Part shown: piece after piece, positions 16,928-25,561 of the stretch
Layout: each line of letters opens with the position of its first letter
Position numbering within the stretch: the stretch's first letter is position 1
From: Stieleria varia
GTDB taxonomy: Bacteria > Planctomycetota > Planctomycetia > Pirellulales > Pirellulaceae
Assembly (NCBI RefSeq): GCF_038443385.1
Contig: NZ_CP151726.1
Coordinates: 3,534,001-3,598,000 of the forward strand
Length of the DNA: 64,000 bases
Direction: 5' to 3'
Notes under the pieces: generated by a model
Told to the model about the DNA's origin: nothing
The model's database searches: none
Seen by the model: the letters and a program-made list of their open reading frames with translations, nothing else
Position numbers and translations under genes: made by a program

Positions 16928-18385
16928 TCACTTCTTTTTGCCTTTGCCACTCTTTCGAACCTTCTGCGGCGCGTTCGGATCGTATTTCGGATTCGGTTCG
17001 CTCGGCACGATCGCGTCGACGGACTGATGCCAGGCCAGCAAGTCGTTCAACAACTCGTCGCGTTTGACTGGATTCGACGCCGCCAGGTTGTTGTGTTCGC
17101 CGATGTCGTCTTTCAGGTTGTAAAGCTCCACCGCATGGTTGGTGGCGATTTCTTCGCGGCCTCCATCCAACTGCCATTCTTCTAGAAACAGATGAAGTTT
17201 CCAGTCACCCTTGCGGATGACGCTGACCGGGCGACTGCGGAAACCCGTCATCACGTCCAGTTCGCGCCCACGGATGACCGGACGGTCCAAATATCCTGGA
17301 AAATGCCAATGGATCGCTTGGCGTTTTAGGGTCCCGTCGCCTCGGAGCAGTGGCAATAGGCTCTCGCCATCCAGTGTCTTCTCCGTCGTTGCCCCCGCTG
17401 CGGCCAGGAATGTTGGAAAGAGGTCCACGTTGATGACAGGTTCATCGCAAACACTGCCCGGCTTCGTCACTCCGGGCCAACGCACGATGAAAGGTTCTCG
17501 GATGCCACCTTCATAGTAGCCGCCTTTGCTACCGCGAAGTGGCTCTTGTGGCGATGCTTGCGTGGCACCGTTATCGCTGGTGAAAACGAGCAGCGTGTTG
17601 TCGTCGAGTTTCAGCTCCCGCAGCTTGTCCAACAACATGCCGACGCTGGCGTCGAAGTCGTAGGTGCACGCGGCGTACATCAGTTGCCCCTTGCTCAGCT
17701 CAGGATTCTTTGCCGCCAACATCTGCAACGATTCGGGGCGTCCTTGCAGCGGAGTGTGGATGGCGTGATGGGCCAGGTAGCAAAAGAACGGTCCTTCCTT
17801 GTTTGCTTCGATGAACTCGATCGCTTTTCGTGTCAAGGCGAACACACCTTTGGGGTCACTGGGAGATCCGGCTTTGTTGCCCTCGGAACCTTCCTTCAAC
17901 TTGCCTTCACCGAACGAGTCAAAGGTGAGATCGAATCCTTGATCAGACGGTTTTGCGCCGCCCGGTCCGTCGAGATGCCATTTGCCAACATGGGCGGTCT
18001 TGTAGCCTGCGTTCTTCAACGCGTCGGCGATCGTGATGTTTGATTCGGCAAGCCCGCCCTTGTTCGGCACGGGAATCAATCGTTGTTGCAGTTGGTTTCC
18101 CCGATTCGTACTACCCACTGCATAAACGTGGTGACGTGGCGTGTAGTTCCCGGACAGCAAACAAGCTCGACTCGGCGCGCAATTCCCAGCGGCTGCATAA
18201 GCATTGGAAAACACCATCCCCTGTTTCGCTAACTCGTCCAGCACGGGTGTCTCGCAAAACGAACTGCCTTGATACCCGACGTCTTTCCAGCCAAGGTCAT
18301 CGGCAAAGATCAAAATGATGTTCGGCCGCTCGGCGGACGCAACCGTAGCAATCAGGGAAAGAAGCAGTAGGAGTGTTTGACGCAT
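16928..18385 (-). CDS. Sulfatase (formylglycine type)
   Basis: This is a 485-residue secreted sulfatase with signal peptide MRQTLLLLLSLIATVASA. The domain opens with NIILIFADDLGWKDVGYQG, giving the two metal-binding Asp. The formylglycine signature is CAPSRACLLSG, with GKWHLDGPGG and FTSDNGAT further on. The C-terminus is a Lys/Gly tail (KSGKGKKK). The ATG at 18385 is chosen because it begins the signal peptide. The substrate cannot be fixed from sequence; by family it would be a sulfate ester of a marine glycan. It faces the cytochrome/propeller operon. Confidence 0.93.
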   Translation of the reverse strand: MRQTLLLLLSLIATVASAERPNIILIFADDLGWKDVGYQGSSFCETPVLDELAKQGMVFSNAYAAAGNCAPSRACLLSGNYTPRHHVYAVGSTNRGNQLQQRLIPVPNKGGLAESNITIADALKNAGYKTAHVGKWHLDGPGGAKPSDQGFDLTFDSFGEGKLKEGSEGNKAGSPSDPKGVFALTRKAIEFIEANKEGPFFCYLAHHAIHTPLQGRPESLQMLAAKNPELSKGQLMYAACTYDFDASVGMLLDKLRELKLDDNTLLVFTSDNGATQASPQEPLRGSKGGYYEGGIREPFIVRWPGVTKPGSVCDEPVINVDLFPTFLAAAGATTEKTLDGESLLPLLRGDGTLKRQAIHWHFPGYLDRPVIRGRELDVMTGFRSRPVSVIRKGDWKLHLFLEEWQLDGGREEIATNHAVELYNLKDDIGEHNNLAASNPVKRDELLNDLLAWHQSVDAIVPSEPNPKYDPNAPQKVRKSGKGKKK

Positions 18386-18550
18386 GACGGATTCGTTGAG
18401 AAAGGAGAGGGCGGCACCGGGACGATGATGGTCCTCCACATTCTAGACAAAACCTGACTCGTTGGGCGAGGCAGTTCGGATCTGCCCGACGTGAGCACGA
18501 TGGTCTGATAGCCGTGCGGTCGCACAGATCGCTATGGGAACACTGGTTTC

Positions 18551-19804
18551 TTAATCCCCCGATACCAACGCGATCTGTTTTCTCAAGAATCGTTGTTCTG
18601 GTTCCTGCTTTGCCAATGCCAGTGACTTTTCGAACGCAGACTTCGCTTCCTGATTGCGTCCCAGCCTTTTGAGAAACTCGCCGCGAGCCGAGTGGGCCAA
18701 GTAGTAATCTTGCAACTCACCACTCGCGAGCAGAGTATCGATGATTTCCAAACCCGACGCGACGTTGTCTCGCATGGCAATTGCGACGGCTCGGTTGAGT
18801 TCCACGACCGGTGAATTCTCGATCCTCAGCAAGACATCGTACAACGCTACGATCTGCGACCAGTCGGTGTCGCTCGCCGTCGGCGCGACCGAGTGGACCG
18901 CTGAAATCGCCGCTTGAATCGTGTACGCACCAAACCGTCTGGAGCGAAGCGATTGCTCCACCAAAGCCCTCCCCTCGGCAATCAGTTTTTGATCCCACAA
19001 AGTGCGATCTTGGGCTTCCAGCAGCACAATGTTTCCTTCTTCGTCGATGCGGCCATTCCGACGTGATTCATGCAGCAACATCAGCGCGAGCAACCCCTTT
19101 GCTTCTGGATCATTGGCCTCAAGGTCCTCGCAGAGCTGGACCAACAGTCTCGCCAGCCGAATCGCCTCATCCGACAAATCTACCCTGGTCAGGCTATCTC
19201 CGATTGACGCACAATAGCCTTCGTTGAACACGAGATAGATCACCGACAAGACCGAGTCCATCCTCGCCGGCAATTCAGTCAATGATGGAATCGCGAAAGG
19301 GATACCAGCATCACGAATCTTGGCTTTGCCGCGAACGATCCGCTGGGCCATCGTGGCGGGCGAAATCAGGAACGCTCTGGCGATCTCTTCCGTTGTTAAC
19401 CCACACACCTCACGCAAGGTCAACGGAACTTGCACCTTAGGATCGATTGCAGGGTGACAGCAGGTGAAGATCAATCTCAGGCGATCGTCTTCGATGTCAC
19501 GCTGGGCGAGCAACTGGTTGGCGGATTCAATCTCGGCGATGCGCCGCGAGAGATCGGGATGCAGTTCGCTCAGACGAGCGCGGCGGCGGATCGCATCGAC
19601 CGCTTTGAAGCGTCCGGCTGAGATCAGCCAAGCAGTCGGATTTTCTGGCACGCCTTGTTGTGGCCATTGCTGGAGAGCCGCTGCAAATGCGTCATGCATC
19701 GCTTCTTCGGCCAAGTCGAAATCGCCAAGTACGCGGACCAGTGTCGCAAACACTTTCCTTGACTCGAATCGGTAGATATTGTCGACGATTTCCGCAGTCA
19801 TCAT
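18551..19804 (-). CDS. ECF42-type RNA polymerase sigma factor with TPR-like tail
   Basis: This 417-residue protein has sigma-70 region 2 at the N-terminus (FDLAEEAMHDAFAAALQQWP), region 4 around residues 110-165 (LTTEEIARAFLISPATMAQR), and a long C-terminal extension (FNEGYCASIGDSLTRVDLSDE onward) with TPR-like helices. This layout, with linkage to YCII/DGPF genes, is that of ECF group 42. No membrane anti-sigma factor is adjacent, in line with the group. Its start overlaps the stop of the upstream VOC gene (ATGATGA), so the two are translationally coupled. It ends the operon and probably directs transcription of the whole cluster. Confidence 0.93.
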   Translation of the reverse strand: MMTAEIVDNIYRFESRKVFATLVRVLGDFDLAEEAMHDAFAAALQQWPQQGVPENPTAWLISAGRFKAVDAIRRRARLSELHPDLSRRIAEIESANQLLAQRDIEDDRLRLIFTCCHPAIDPKVQVPLTLREVCGLTTEEIARAFLISPATMAQRIVRGKAKIRDAGIPFAIPSLTELPARMDSVLSVIYLVFNEGYCASIGDSLTRVDLSDEAIRLARLLVQLCEDLEANDPEAKGLLALMLLHESRRNGRIDEEGNIVLLEAQDRTLWDQKLIAEGRALVEQSLRSRRFGAYTIQAAISAVHSVAPTASDTDWSQIVALYDVLLRIENSPVVELNRAVAIAMRDNVASGLEIIDTLLASGELQDYYLAHSARGEFLKRLGRNQEAKSAFEKSLALAKQEPEQRFLRKQIALVSGD

Positions 19805-20271
19805 GTTCCGTCAAACGCTGCCTGCAACGTTGCGATATCGAGCTTTTTCATGCTCCAAACGGACTCGAACATCCGCTGGATGTTTTCCGGCTTTCCCGAA
19901 TCCAACCACCTGCTTAACTGAGCGGGGACGATTTGCCAACACATGCCGAACCGGTCTTTCAACCATCCGCAGGCAAGTTCGCTACCGCCGTCGGCTTGCA
20001 GTTTTTCCCATAAATCATCCAGTTCTTGTTGGTCGTCGCATGCCACAGAAAGCGAAAACGCTTCGGTGAACTTCCAGTCCTGCCCCGCATTCAATGCCAC
20101 AAACTTCATTCCACAAAGCTCGAATTCAACCGTCAGAATCGCGTCATTCGCCGGATTGCGAACGGTACGCACGATCGCTGAATCGGGCAGCACGGAAACA
20201 TAAAACTCCGCGGCCTGCTGAGCGCAATCCGGATACGTAAAAAACGGTGTGATCTTTTGCTGTAGTTGCAT
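19801..20271 (-). CDS. PhnB-like VOC family protein
   Basis: This 156-residue protein of the glyoxalase/VOC superfamily (PhnB or 3-demethylubiquinone-methyltransferase-like) contains ITPFFTYPDCAQQAAEFYVS, FVALNAGQDWKFTEAFSLSV and WLKDRFGMCWQIVP. The enzymatic role is unknown; metal-binding His/Glu are only partly conserved. The gene overlaps the sigma factor start by 4 bases and follows a DGPF gene by 49 bases, so it belongs to the ECF42 operon. Confidence 0.87.
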   Translation of the reverse strand: MQLQQKITPFFTYPDCAQQAAEFYVSVLPDSAIVRTVRNPANDAILTVEFELCGMKFVALNAGQDWKFTEAFSLSVACDDQQELDDLWEKLQADGGSELACGWLKDRFGMCWQIVPAQLSRWLDSGKPENIQRMFESVWSMKKLDIATLQAAFDGT

Positions 20272-20320
20272 TTGAAGCCTGTGGTGAATGGAAATGATAA
20301 CCGTTGTTTTTTGTAGTGGA

Positions 20321-20674
20321 CTACTCCAGAACCTCAGGTAGCGGAAACAGGGGGCGGATCTCTACCGTTCCCTTTTTCGCCGGCGGTAACCTTTCTGCGA
20401 TCTTGATCGCTTCGTCTAAGTTATCCACGTCGATGATGTAGTAGCCCCCCAACTGCTCCGTTGTTTCAGCGAACGGCCCATCGGTGACTTGGCGTTGCCC
20501 ACCGCGAACTCGAACACTGGTTGCGGTGGAGACGCTGTGCAGCGGAGCAGATGCAATCCACTTGCCTTCCTTTTCAAGTTCTTCGCTGATCGCCATCGAT
20601 TCGATCATACACTCCCGGCGTTCGTCTTCTGTCCAGCCGTCCTCCACGCCGTAAATCAGCAGCATGTATTTCAT
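20321..20674 (-). CDS. YCII-related (DGPF) domain protein
   Basis: This 117-residue single-domain protein starts MKYMLLIYGVEDGW and contains the family's DGPF motif (QVTDGPFAETTEQLGGYYII) and a conserved IEIRPL-like end (VEIRPLFPLPE). The start at 20674 gives a 4-base ATGA overlap with the upstream YCII-VOC fusion; the longer open frame to 20749 would run inside that gene. The molecular function of DGPF proteins is not known to me; linkage to ECF42 sigma factors is typical. Confidence 0.9.
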   Translation of the reverse strand: MKYMLLIYGVEDGWTEDERRECMIESMAISEELEKEGKWIASAPLHSVSTATSVRVRGGQRQVTDGPFAETTEQLGGYYIIDVDNLDEAIKIAERLPPAKKGTVEIRPLFPLPEVLE

Positions 20675-21516
20675 GGCGTTTCTCCTGGAACCATCACCAT
20701 CCAAGCGACACCGAACGGGTCGGTGACCATCCCGTATCGGGGCGACCAAAAAGTCTTGGTCAGGGGCATGTCCACCGTACCGCCGTCAGCCAACGCATTG
20801 AACGCAGCATCAGCGGCTTCCTCTGTGGGGACGGACAGTGCCAAACGAAATCCGTCGAATTTGGATTGGTCGTTGCAACCATCGGACGCCATCAGGGTCA
20901 TCGCGCCGACGGTAAAGGATGCGTGCATGATCTTGTCCTCGAAACCGGGCTGTAGCATGCCCTCGGGAGTCGGATCTGGCGTCTCATTGAAACGCATTTT
21001 CATCAGGACGGTTGCACCGAGGGCAGACTGGTAGAACTGAAGTGCCTCTTCACATCGACCGCCGAAGAACAGATAGGGCTGAACCGATGAGCCCTGCAAC
21101 GAAAGCTTCTGTCGCAGCGAATCCTCCTGCTCGCGAATCGTTCCTTGCGGGTCCGCCTCGGCAAAGTCCTCCATTTCAAAGATCGGACGGATGTCGATAT
21201 CGGAATCTTCCATCATCGGATTCGGACATCGTTTCACCCACTGGATCGCTTCGTCCATTGATGCGACTTCCCAGATCCAAAAACCTGCGATCAGCTCACG
21301 TGTTTCTGTAAAGGGGCCGTCAGTAACGGTTCGTTGCTGACCGTGAAATCGAACTCGCTTGGCTTCTGAACTCGGTTTCAGCCCGTCGCCTGCTTTCATG
21401 ATGCCTGCCTTGACCAGTTCTTCGTTGAACTGCCCCATTGCCGTCATCAACTCCATGCTGGGCATTTCGCCCGCCTCCGACCCTTTCGTCGCCTTGACGA
21501 TGACCATGACTCTCAT
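20671..21516 (-). CDS. YCII (DGPF)-VOC/PhnB fusion protein
   Basis: This 281-residue protein joins two domain types found separately in the same operon. Residues 1-120 are a YCII domain (MRVMVIVKATKGSEAG, TVTDGPFTETRELIAGFWIW). Residues 145-281 are a PhnB-like VOC domain (VQPYLFFGGRCEEALQFYQ, VTDPFGVAWMVMVPGE). The fusion implies that the separate YCII and VOC proteins of the cluster also act together. It is coupled to the downstream DGPF gene by a 4-base overlap. The gap of 112 bases upstream contains half of a dispersed repeat (21593-21617). Confidence 0.9.
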   Translation of the reverse strand: MRVMVIVKATKGSEAGEMPSMELMTAMGQFNEELVKAGIMKAGDGLKPSSEAKRVRFHGQQRTVTDGPFTETRELIAGFWIWEVASMDEAIQWVKRCPNPMMEDSDIDIRPIFEMEDFAEADPQGTIREQEDSLRQKLSLQGSSVQPYLFFGGRCEEALQFYQSALGATVLMKMRFNETPDPTPEGMLQPGFEDKIMHASFTVGAMTLMASDGCNDQSKFDGFRLALSVPTEEAADAAFNALADGGTVDMPLTKTFWSPRYGMVTDPFGVAWMVMVPGETP

Positions 21517-21592
21517 CGATTGATTTCCTCGGTTCTTAGATAGTTAGACAAACTGTACACGGCACCTGACGCGGCATCACGTAACACTCCAC

Positions 21593-21617
21593 GTAATGGG
21601 ATTCGCCAGAATTTCCC
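21593..21617. repeat. Half of repeat family C
   Basis: The sequence GTAATGGGATTCGCCAGAAT is a single arm of the family found as full inverted pairs at 29611-29689 and 51334-51385. It lies inside the ECF42 operon, between two YCII genes. Confidence 0.6.
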
Positions 21618-21628
21618 ACCAAACTCTC

Positions 21629-22027
21629 TCAACAATCCCGTTTCTCAAAGGCCGCGTTTCGCTCCTCAATCATCTGGTTGATCTGTTCGTCCGCTGGTCG
21701 GATTTCGAAGGGCCCCATTTTGACGCCCGGATGTTGAGACATCAGCGAGATCGCGTGATTCAGGTCACGAGCCTCCAGCAGCAGGATGCCACCGAGCATT
21801 TCCTTGGTCTCAGCGAAAGGGCCGTCTGCAACATCCACACCACCATTCTTGGCGCGCAGAGTCACCGCGTTTTTCGCTGACTGCAATGCTTCGCCGCCGA
21901 GGAAATGCCCGCCCCGACGCAACTCGTCGTCGTAGGCAAAGCACTCCTCCATCATTTTTCGACCTTCCTCCTCGGACATGCCCTCCCATTTCGACTCGTC
22001 AAGGTACCCTAGGCAGACAAACTTCAT
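21629..22027 (-). CDS. YCII-related (DGPF) domain protein
   Basis: This 132-residue protein is the first gene of the ECF42 operon. It starts [20 protein letters not shown], with the DGPF motif in [17 protein letters not shown] and the conserved PFEIRPA stretch near the end. A purine-rich site (AAAGAG) precedes the ATG at 22027; the longer frame to 22153 would read through the predicted promoter. Two Cys occur, at residue 5 and near residue 30. The function is unknown. Confidence 0.9.
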   Translation of the reverse strand: MKFVCLGYLDESKWEGMSEEEGRKMMEECFAYDDELRRGGHFLGGEALQSAKNAVTLRAKNGGVDVADGPFAETKEMLGGILLLEARDLNHAISLMSQHPGVKMGPFEIRPADEQINQMIEERNAAFEKRDC

Positions 22028-22086
22028 GATTTCTCTTTGTTGGGATGGAGTGATTGCTTGACCAACTGACGCTGTTCTGGAAGGTA

Positions 22087-22113
22087 GTCGATTGGATGAT
22101 GAGCCAATCGACA
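22087..22113 (-). promoter_or_regulatory. Candidate ECF42 promoter
   Basis: Read on the minus strand, TGTCGA (22113-22108) is followed 17 bases later by CGAC (22090-22087), about 60 bases upstream of the first YCII gene. This matches the reported ECF42 promoter form, TGTCGA at -35 and CGA/TC at -10, as I recall it. The two boxes also lie in a perfect inverted repeat GTCGATTGG/CCAATCGAC. It is the only such match I found upstream of genes in this cluster. Confidence 0.6.
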
Positions 22114-22182
22114 CTTGGTAGAAAAAACTTGGAACATCGCCGCCCACTCGCAATCGGAGACTGCTGGCCTAGTCGTGTTCCG

Positions 22183-22254
22183 CTATCCCTGTGAGCCGAT
22201 GGCGCTAGCCACGGGCCTCTATCCCTGTGAGCCGATGGCGCTAGCCACGGGCCT
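22183..22254. repeat. 36-bp perfect tandem duplication
   Basis: Two identical 36-base units (22183-22218 and 22219-22254) begin CTATCCCTGTGAGCCGATGG and contain GGCGCTAGCC, a motif shared with the larger palindromes of this window. The flanks (to 22862) are non-coding, apart from family B at 22338-22436. Confidence 0.85.
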
Positions 22255-22337
22255 CGAAGGGTTTCGTCAACACCATTGGGCCCGCGGCTAGCCCGGATTA
22301 TTCACGAGCCGCAGCGCGATAGAAACGTGTGACTCTA

Positions 22338-22436
22338 CCAAACGCCGTGAGCCGCGACGCGTAAGCGGCCGGGTCTTTGCGTATCGAGTCTCCGTTTCAG
22401 TGTGTAGTACCCGTGGCCTGACCGCCAGCGGCTCAG
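22338..22436. repeat. Palindromic repeat family B, copy 2
   Basis: It has the same left arm as 16681 (CCAAACGCCGTGAGCCGCGA) and a right arm CCGCCAGCGGCTCA. It lies in the 835-base gene-free stretch 22028-22862, where I see no coding region. Confidence 0.7.
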
Positions 22437-22862
22437 AGCATATGACACCGCCGAACGTTTGGTAACACCACCATGCTAGAGGGGACGCTCTCGATCGCGT
22501 GGCGGCAGATAGACGCAGTCTGTTTCGTACCAGTCCACGAAACTCGTTTCGTGCAAAGGTATTGCAAAGACTGTAGCGGATCGCGTGATTCATCCCGTCT
22601 AGTGCTTTGCGGTTCACAAAGTCAGCACTCTCCATCACGATCCGGACACCAGTGTTATTAACTTCGCCGTACGAAGAGGGAACACTGAATCCAAAAGACG
22701 CACGTCCGTCTGACGTCAACAATGCTCGACATCGCGCGTGGAAAACTTGTCCAGTTCATTTGCCAGAGTCGGGCGTAGCGATGATCCTCAGATTGAACTG
22801 GCGACACTTGTTTTTCGCTTGATGATTGCGCGCGAACGACAGTTGATGTCGTCGCGACGAAA

Positions 22863-24335
22863 TCATTCCTTGGGCGTCGCGAGATCCTGACGCCAGCCGA
22901 CGAACTGGTTGTTTCGTGACGAAACCCTTGATCCCGGCAACGCCCAAATTCCGTTGTTTGGAGGCCCTCCGCCGCGGGGCTGCGAACAAACAATCGTGTT
23001 GCCCACGGCGTTTAATTCTCCAGCCACGCGGATTCCGGCAACACCGCTTCCTCGGACCGTGTTGTCAAGGAAGTAGGCCTGGCTGCCGGAAAAGATCATC
23101 ACGATCGGTGGCATTCCGCCTTCGCGCGACAGTTCATTTCTCAACGCGGTGACGTGCCAGCCTTCTCTTACTCCGATCGCGACCTTGGCATTGTCGATGA
23201 CACGGTTCTCGATCAAGCTTGACCGGCCCTCACGACACTCGGAAAAGCCAATGCCGGCTTCAAGGTTGTCGTGGCAATGGTTACCGATCAAGGTGGTGAT
23301 GGAATCGCTTTCATGGCCGATCCCGACCGTTCCGTTCTCGTAGCATTCATTTCCGACAATTGTTGCCATGGCGTGAGATCGGATACCGATCCCCGCGAGA
23401 CGGTTTCGGTAGCAGCGGTTTTTGCTAATCACGGGAGCGGAATTCTCTTCTGCTCCAATGCCTGCCATTTCGTTCTCATAGCAGTCGTTGTCTTCGATGA
23501 CCGGGCGTGTCGTCGCCAGTGTCCGTGAACCGATGCCAGAACGTCGGTTTCGGTAACACTGATTGCCTCGTACCACCGGGCAAGACTCTTCGCTGATACC
23601 GATTCCCGCACGGATGTTCTCGTAACACTTGTTTTCAACGATCAGTGGACTTGCATCGTCATTGCCAATACCGGCGTAGAAGTTCTCGAAGCAGATGTTC
23701 TTTCTGATCACTGCCGTCGACTTGTGCATGGAACCGATTCCTCCGCCCATGTTTCGGTAGCAAATGTTACCTTCGATCAGCGGAGAGCATCGCCGTTGCT
23801 CGGTCCCCTGGATGGCGATCCCGGTATACCCGATGTGATGCACGATGTTGTTGCGAACCTCGCAGTCGATGCCGACGATGGAAATCCCGGGTGTTCCCAA
23901 CGCACCGATGTGTTCGTGGCTCTGGTCATTCCCCTGAGTTTCATGGTGTTGTTGCCACTTCTTGTCGTCATATATGCCGACGCCGATGATTGTAAATCCG
24001 TCCAAGACCGCATCCTCGGCCATCGTGATACCTGCCATGTCCACGTTGCGATGGTTCGCTGGTAAAGCACCATCGACGATGGTTGCTTCCACCCTTGCCA
24101 ATCCCAGTTTGCCAAGCGTATCGTCTCCTGCACTTCGCAGTATCACTCCCGGTTTCAGAACGATTCGTTCGTGATAGGTCCCCTGTTCGACGAGGACCAC
24201 GTCAGTGGCCTCCGCAGAGTCAATTGCACTCTGAATCGATTGAAAATCCTTTGGAACACGCAGAGTTCTCGCGTGCAAGGTAGCTACACCGGTGCACATG
24301 AAAATCAACGAACAAGATAAAAGTATTCGAACCAT
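22863..24335 (-). CDS. Secreted right-handed beta-helix protein with Cys ladder
   Basis: This 490-residue exported protein starts MVRILLSCSLIFMCTGVAT (ATG at 24335, preferred over 24404). After a pectin-lyase-like N-terminus (VPKDFQSIQSAIDSA) it consists of at least eight regular repeats of about 23 residues with the pattern N-x-C-Y-x-N-x-x-A-G-I-G. The fold is a parallel beta-helix of the NosD/pectate-lyase type. The Cys at a fixed place in each coil should stack as a ladder. No catalytic acid cluster is evident. A carbohydrate-binding, structural or surface role is possible. Confidence 0.85.
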   Translation of the reverse strand: MVRILLSCSLIFMCTGVATLHARTLRVPKDFQSIQSAIDSAEATDVVLVEQGTYHERIVLKPGVILRSAGDDTLGKLGLARVEATIVDGALPANHRNVDMAGITMAEDAVLDGFTIIGVGIYDDKKWQQHHETQGNDQSHEHIGALGTPGISIVGIDCEVRNNIVHHIGYTGIAIQGTEQRRCSPLIEGNICYRNMGGGIGSMHKSTAVIRKNICFENFYAGIGNDDASPLIVENKCYENIRAGIGISEESCPVVRGNQCYRNRRSGIGSRTLATTRPVIEDNDCYENEMAGIGAEENSAPVISKNRCYRNRLAGIGIRSHAMATIVGNECYENGTVGIGHESDSITTLIGNHCHDNLEAGIGFSECREGRSSLIENRVIDNAKVAIGVREGWHVTALRNELSREGGMPPIVMIFSGSQAYFLDNTVRGSGVAGIRVAGELNAVGNTIVCSQPRGGGPPNNGIWALPGSRVSSRNNQFVGWRQDLATPKE

Positions 24336-24447
24336 TTGGACGCTCGCCTGACTCGCAGGTTCTGGTTTGAAGTGAGTTGCATTCGTTGCATTTGATTTCA
24401 CCATGCATTCATCGCGGAATCAAATCTGGTGAATGTCACCATGAGGT

Positions 24448-25354
24448 TTACTTGATGATTTTGTTTAGCTTTTTCAGCGATCTTAGGGATCGCAAGCCGG
24501 CATCGCTGACACGAGTTCCACTGATGTTCAGCATTTCCAGTTCGGTTAAGCCCAGGATGTATTCGACACTCGTGTCGCTGACCTTCGTTCCCCCAACCTG
24601 CAGTTGCTGCAATTGCGGCATGCTGCTCAAGTGCATCAGTCCGGAATCAGTGACCAAAGTTCCGTTCATATCCAATCGCGTCAGACTCTTGATTTCTTTG
24701 ATTCGCTTCATCGCATCGTCGGTGATCTTGCGATTGTCGCTGAGCCGAAGCTCTTCTAATAAGGGAAGTTTGCTGATAAAGTCAAAACTCCTGCTGGTAA
24801 TCTTCTCCCCGTTCCGACAAGTCTTGGAGGCGTTGAACTTTTTCCAAGTGGCGCAGTCCCGCATCTGTGACCGGGGTGAAATTGAGACCGACGACCGTGA
24901 CGTAGGGAAGTCCCTGCCAGTCAACGCTCGCAAGCCATGCGTCCGTCATCTTGGAGCGATCCTTGACCATCCGTGAAGTGACTTCGACAACATTTCCCGA
25001 CGCATCACGTCTGATGTGAGCGCCCGATCGATTCAACGCCGCCATAGCGGCTGGCTTGTCCTTGACCGACACGATCTCGATGCTGGTGATTGCGGCAGTG
25101 GCCTTGTCGAATACGACGGACGCTGGACGGTTGGCCGGCATCGTGCTCAGGTTCGCGTCCTCGCCATTGACAATGACGCGCACGTTGTCCGCCAGCGGGA
25201 TCGTTCGCCTTTCACCGCGGAAAATCAGTTCAACGCTGCGCTCGGCTTGGTTCCAGGATTTGAGCTCGACCTCCACCGGTTGGTCTGCGGTGGCAGCGGA
25301 CGCCAACCCAGAAAACAACAGCAGCAATGCAAACGCTGTGCGAACGATGGACAT
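24448..25354 (-). pseudogene. Leucine-rich-repeat secreted protein, frameshifted
   Basis: The gene starts at 25354 (MSIVRTAFALLLLFSGLAS signal) with a beta-rich N-terminal domain (EVELKSWNQAERSVELIF), then LRRs. The first frame stops at 24782 just after VTDAGLRHLEKVQRLQDL. The repeats resume in the next frame (ITSRSFDFISKLPLLEELRL through SDAGLRSLRSLKKLNKIIK) to 24448. One extra base, or two missing, near 24822-24828 explains it. It is either a real inactivating frameshift or a sequencing error. The LRRs are of the GLTDAGL type common in planctomycete secreted proteins. Confidence 0.8.
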
Positions 25355-25421
25355 GAAAAGATTCCTATTGCTGAGTTGGTTGTCTGGTGAATCGCACATT
25401 CTGTGAAGGTCTCGCCAATCT

Positions 25422-25561
25422 GTTGCCAAAATCGCGAGTTGAGCTTGGAAACCAGCACGACGCGCAAGCGGGTGATTCATAGCGTTCTATTCACTCGCTT
25501 GCGCTTCGTGCTGGTATCTGACTCGTTTCCAATCAATGCCAATTCACGCTCACGGCACTAC
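25422..25561. repeat. Family A palindromic element overlapping a stop codon
   Basis: It runs from TTGCCAAAATCGCGAGTTGA through the core hairpin (CCAGCACGACGCGCAAGCG / CGCTTGCGCTTCGTGCTGGT) to CACGGCACTA. The terminal CTA (25558-25560) is, on the minus strand, the TAG stop codon of the peptidase gene. Confidence 0.75.
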
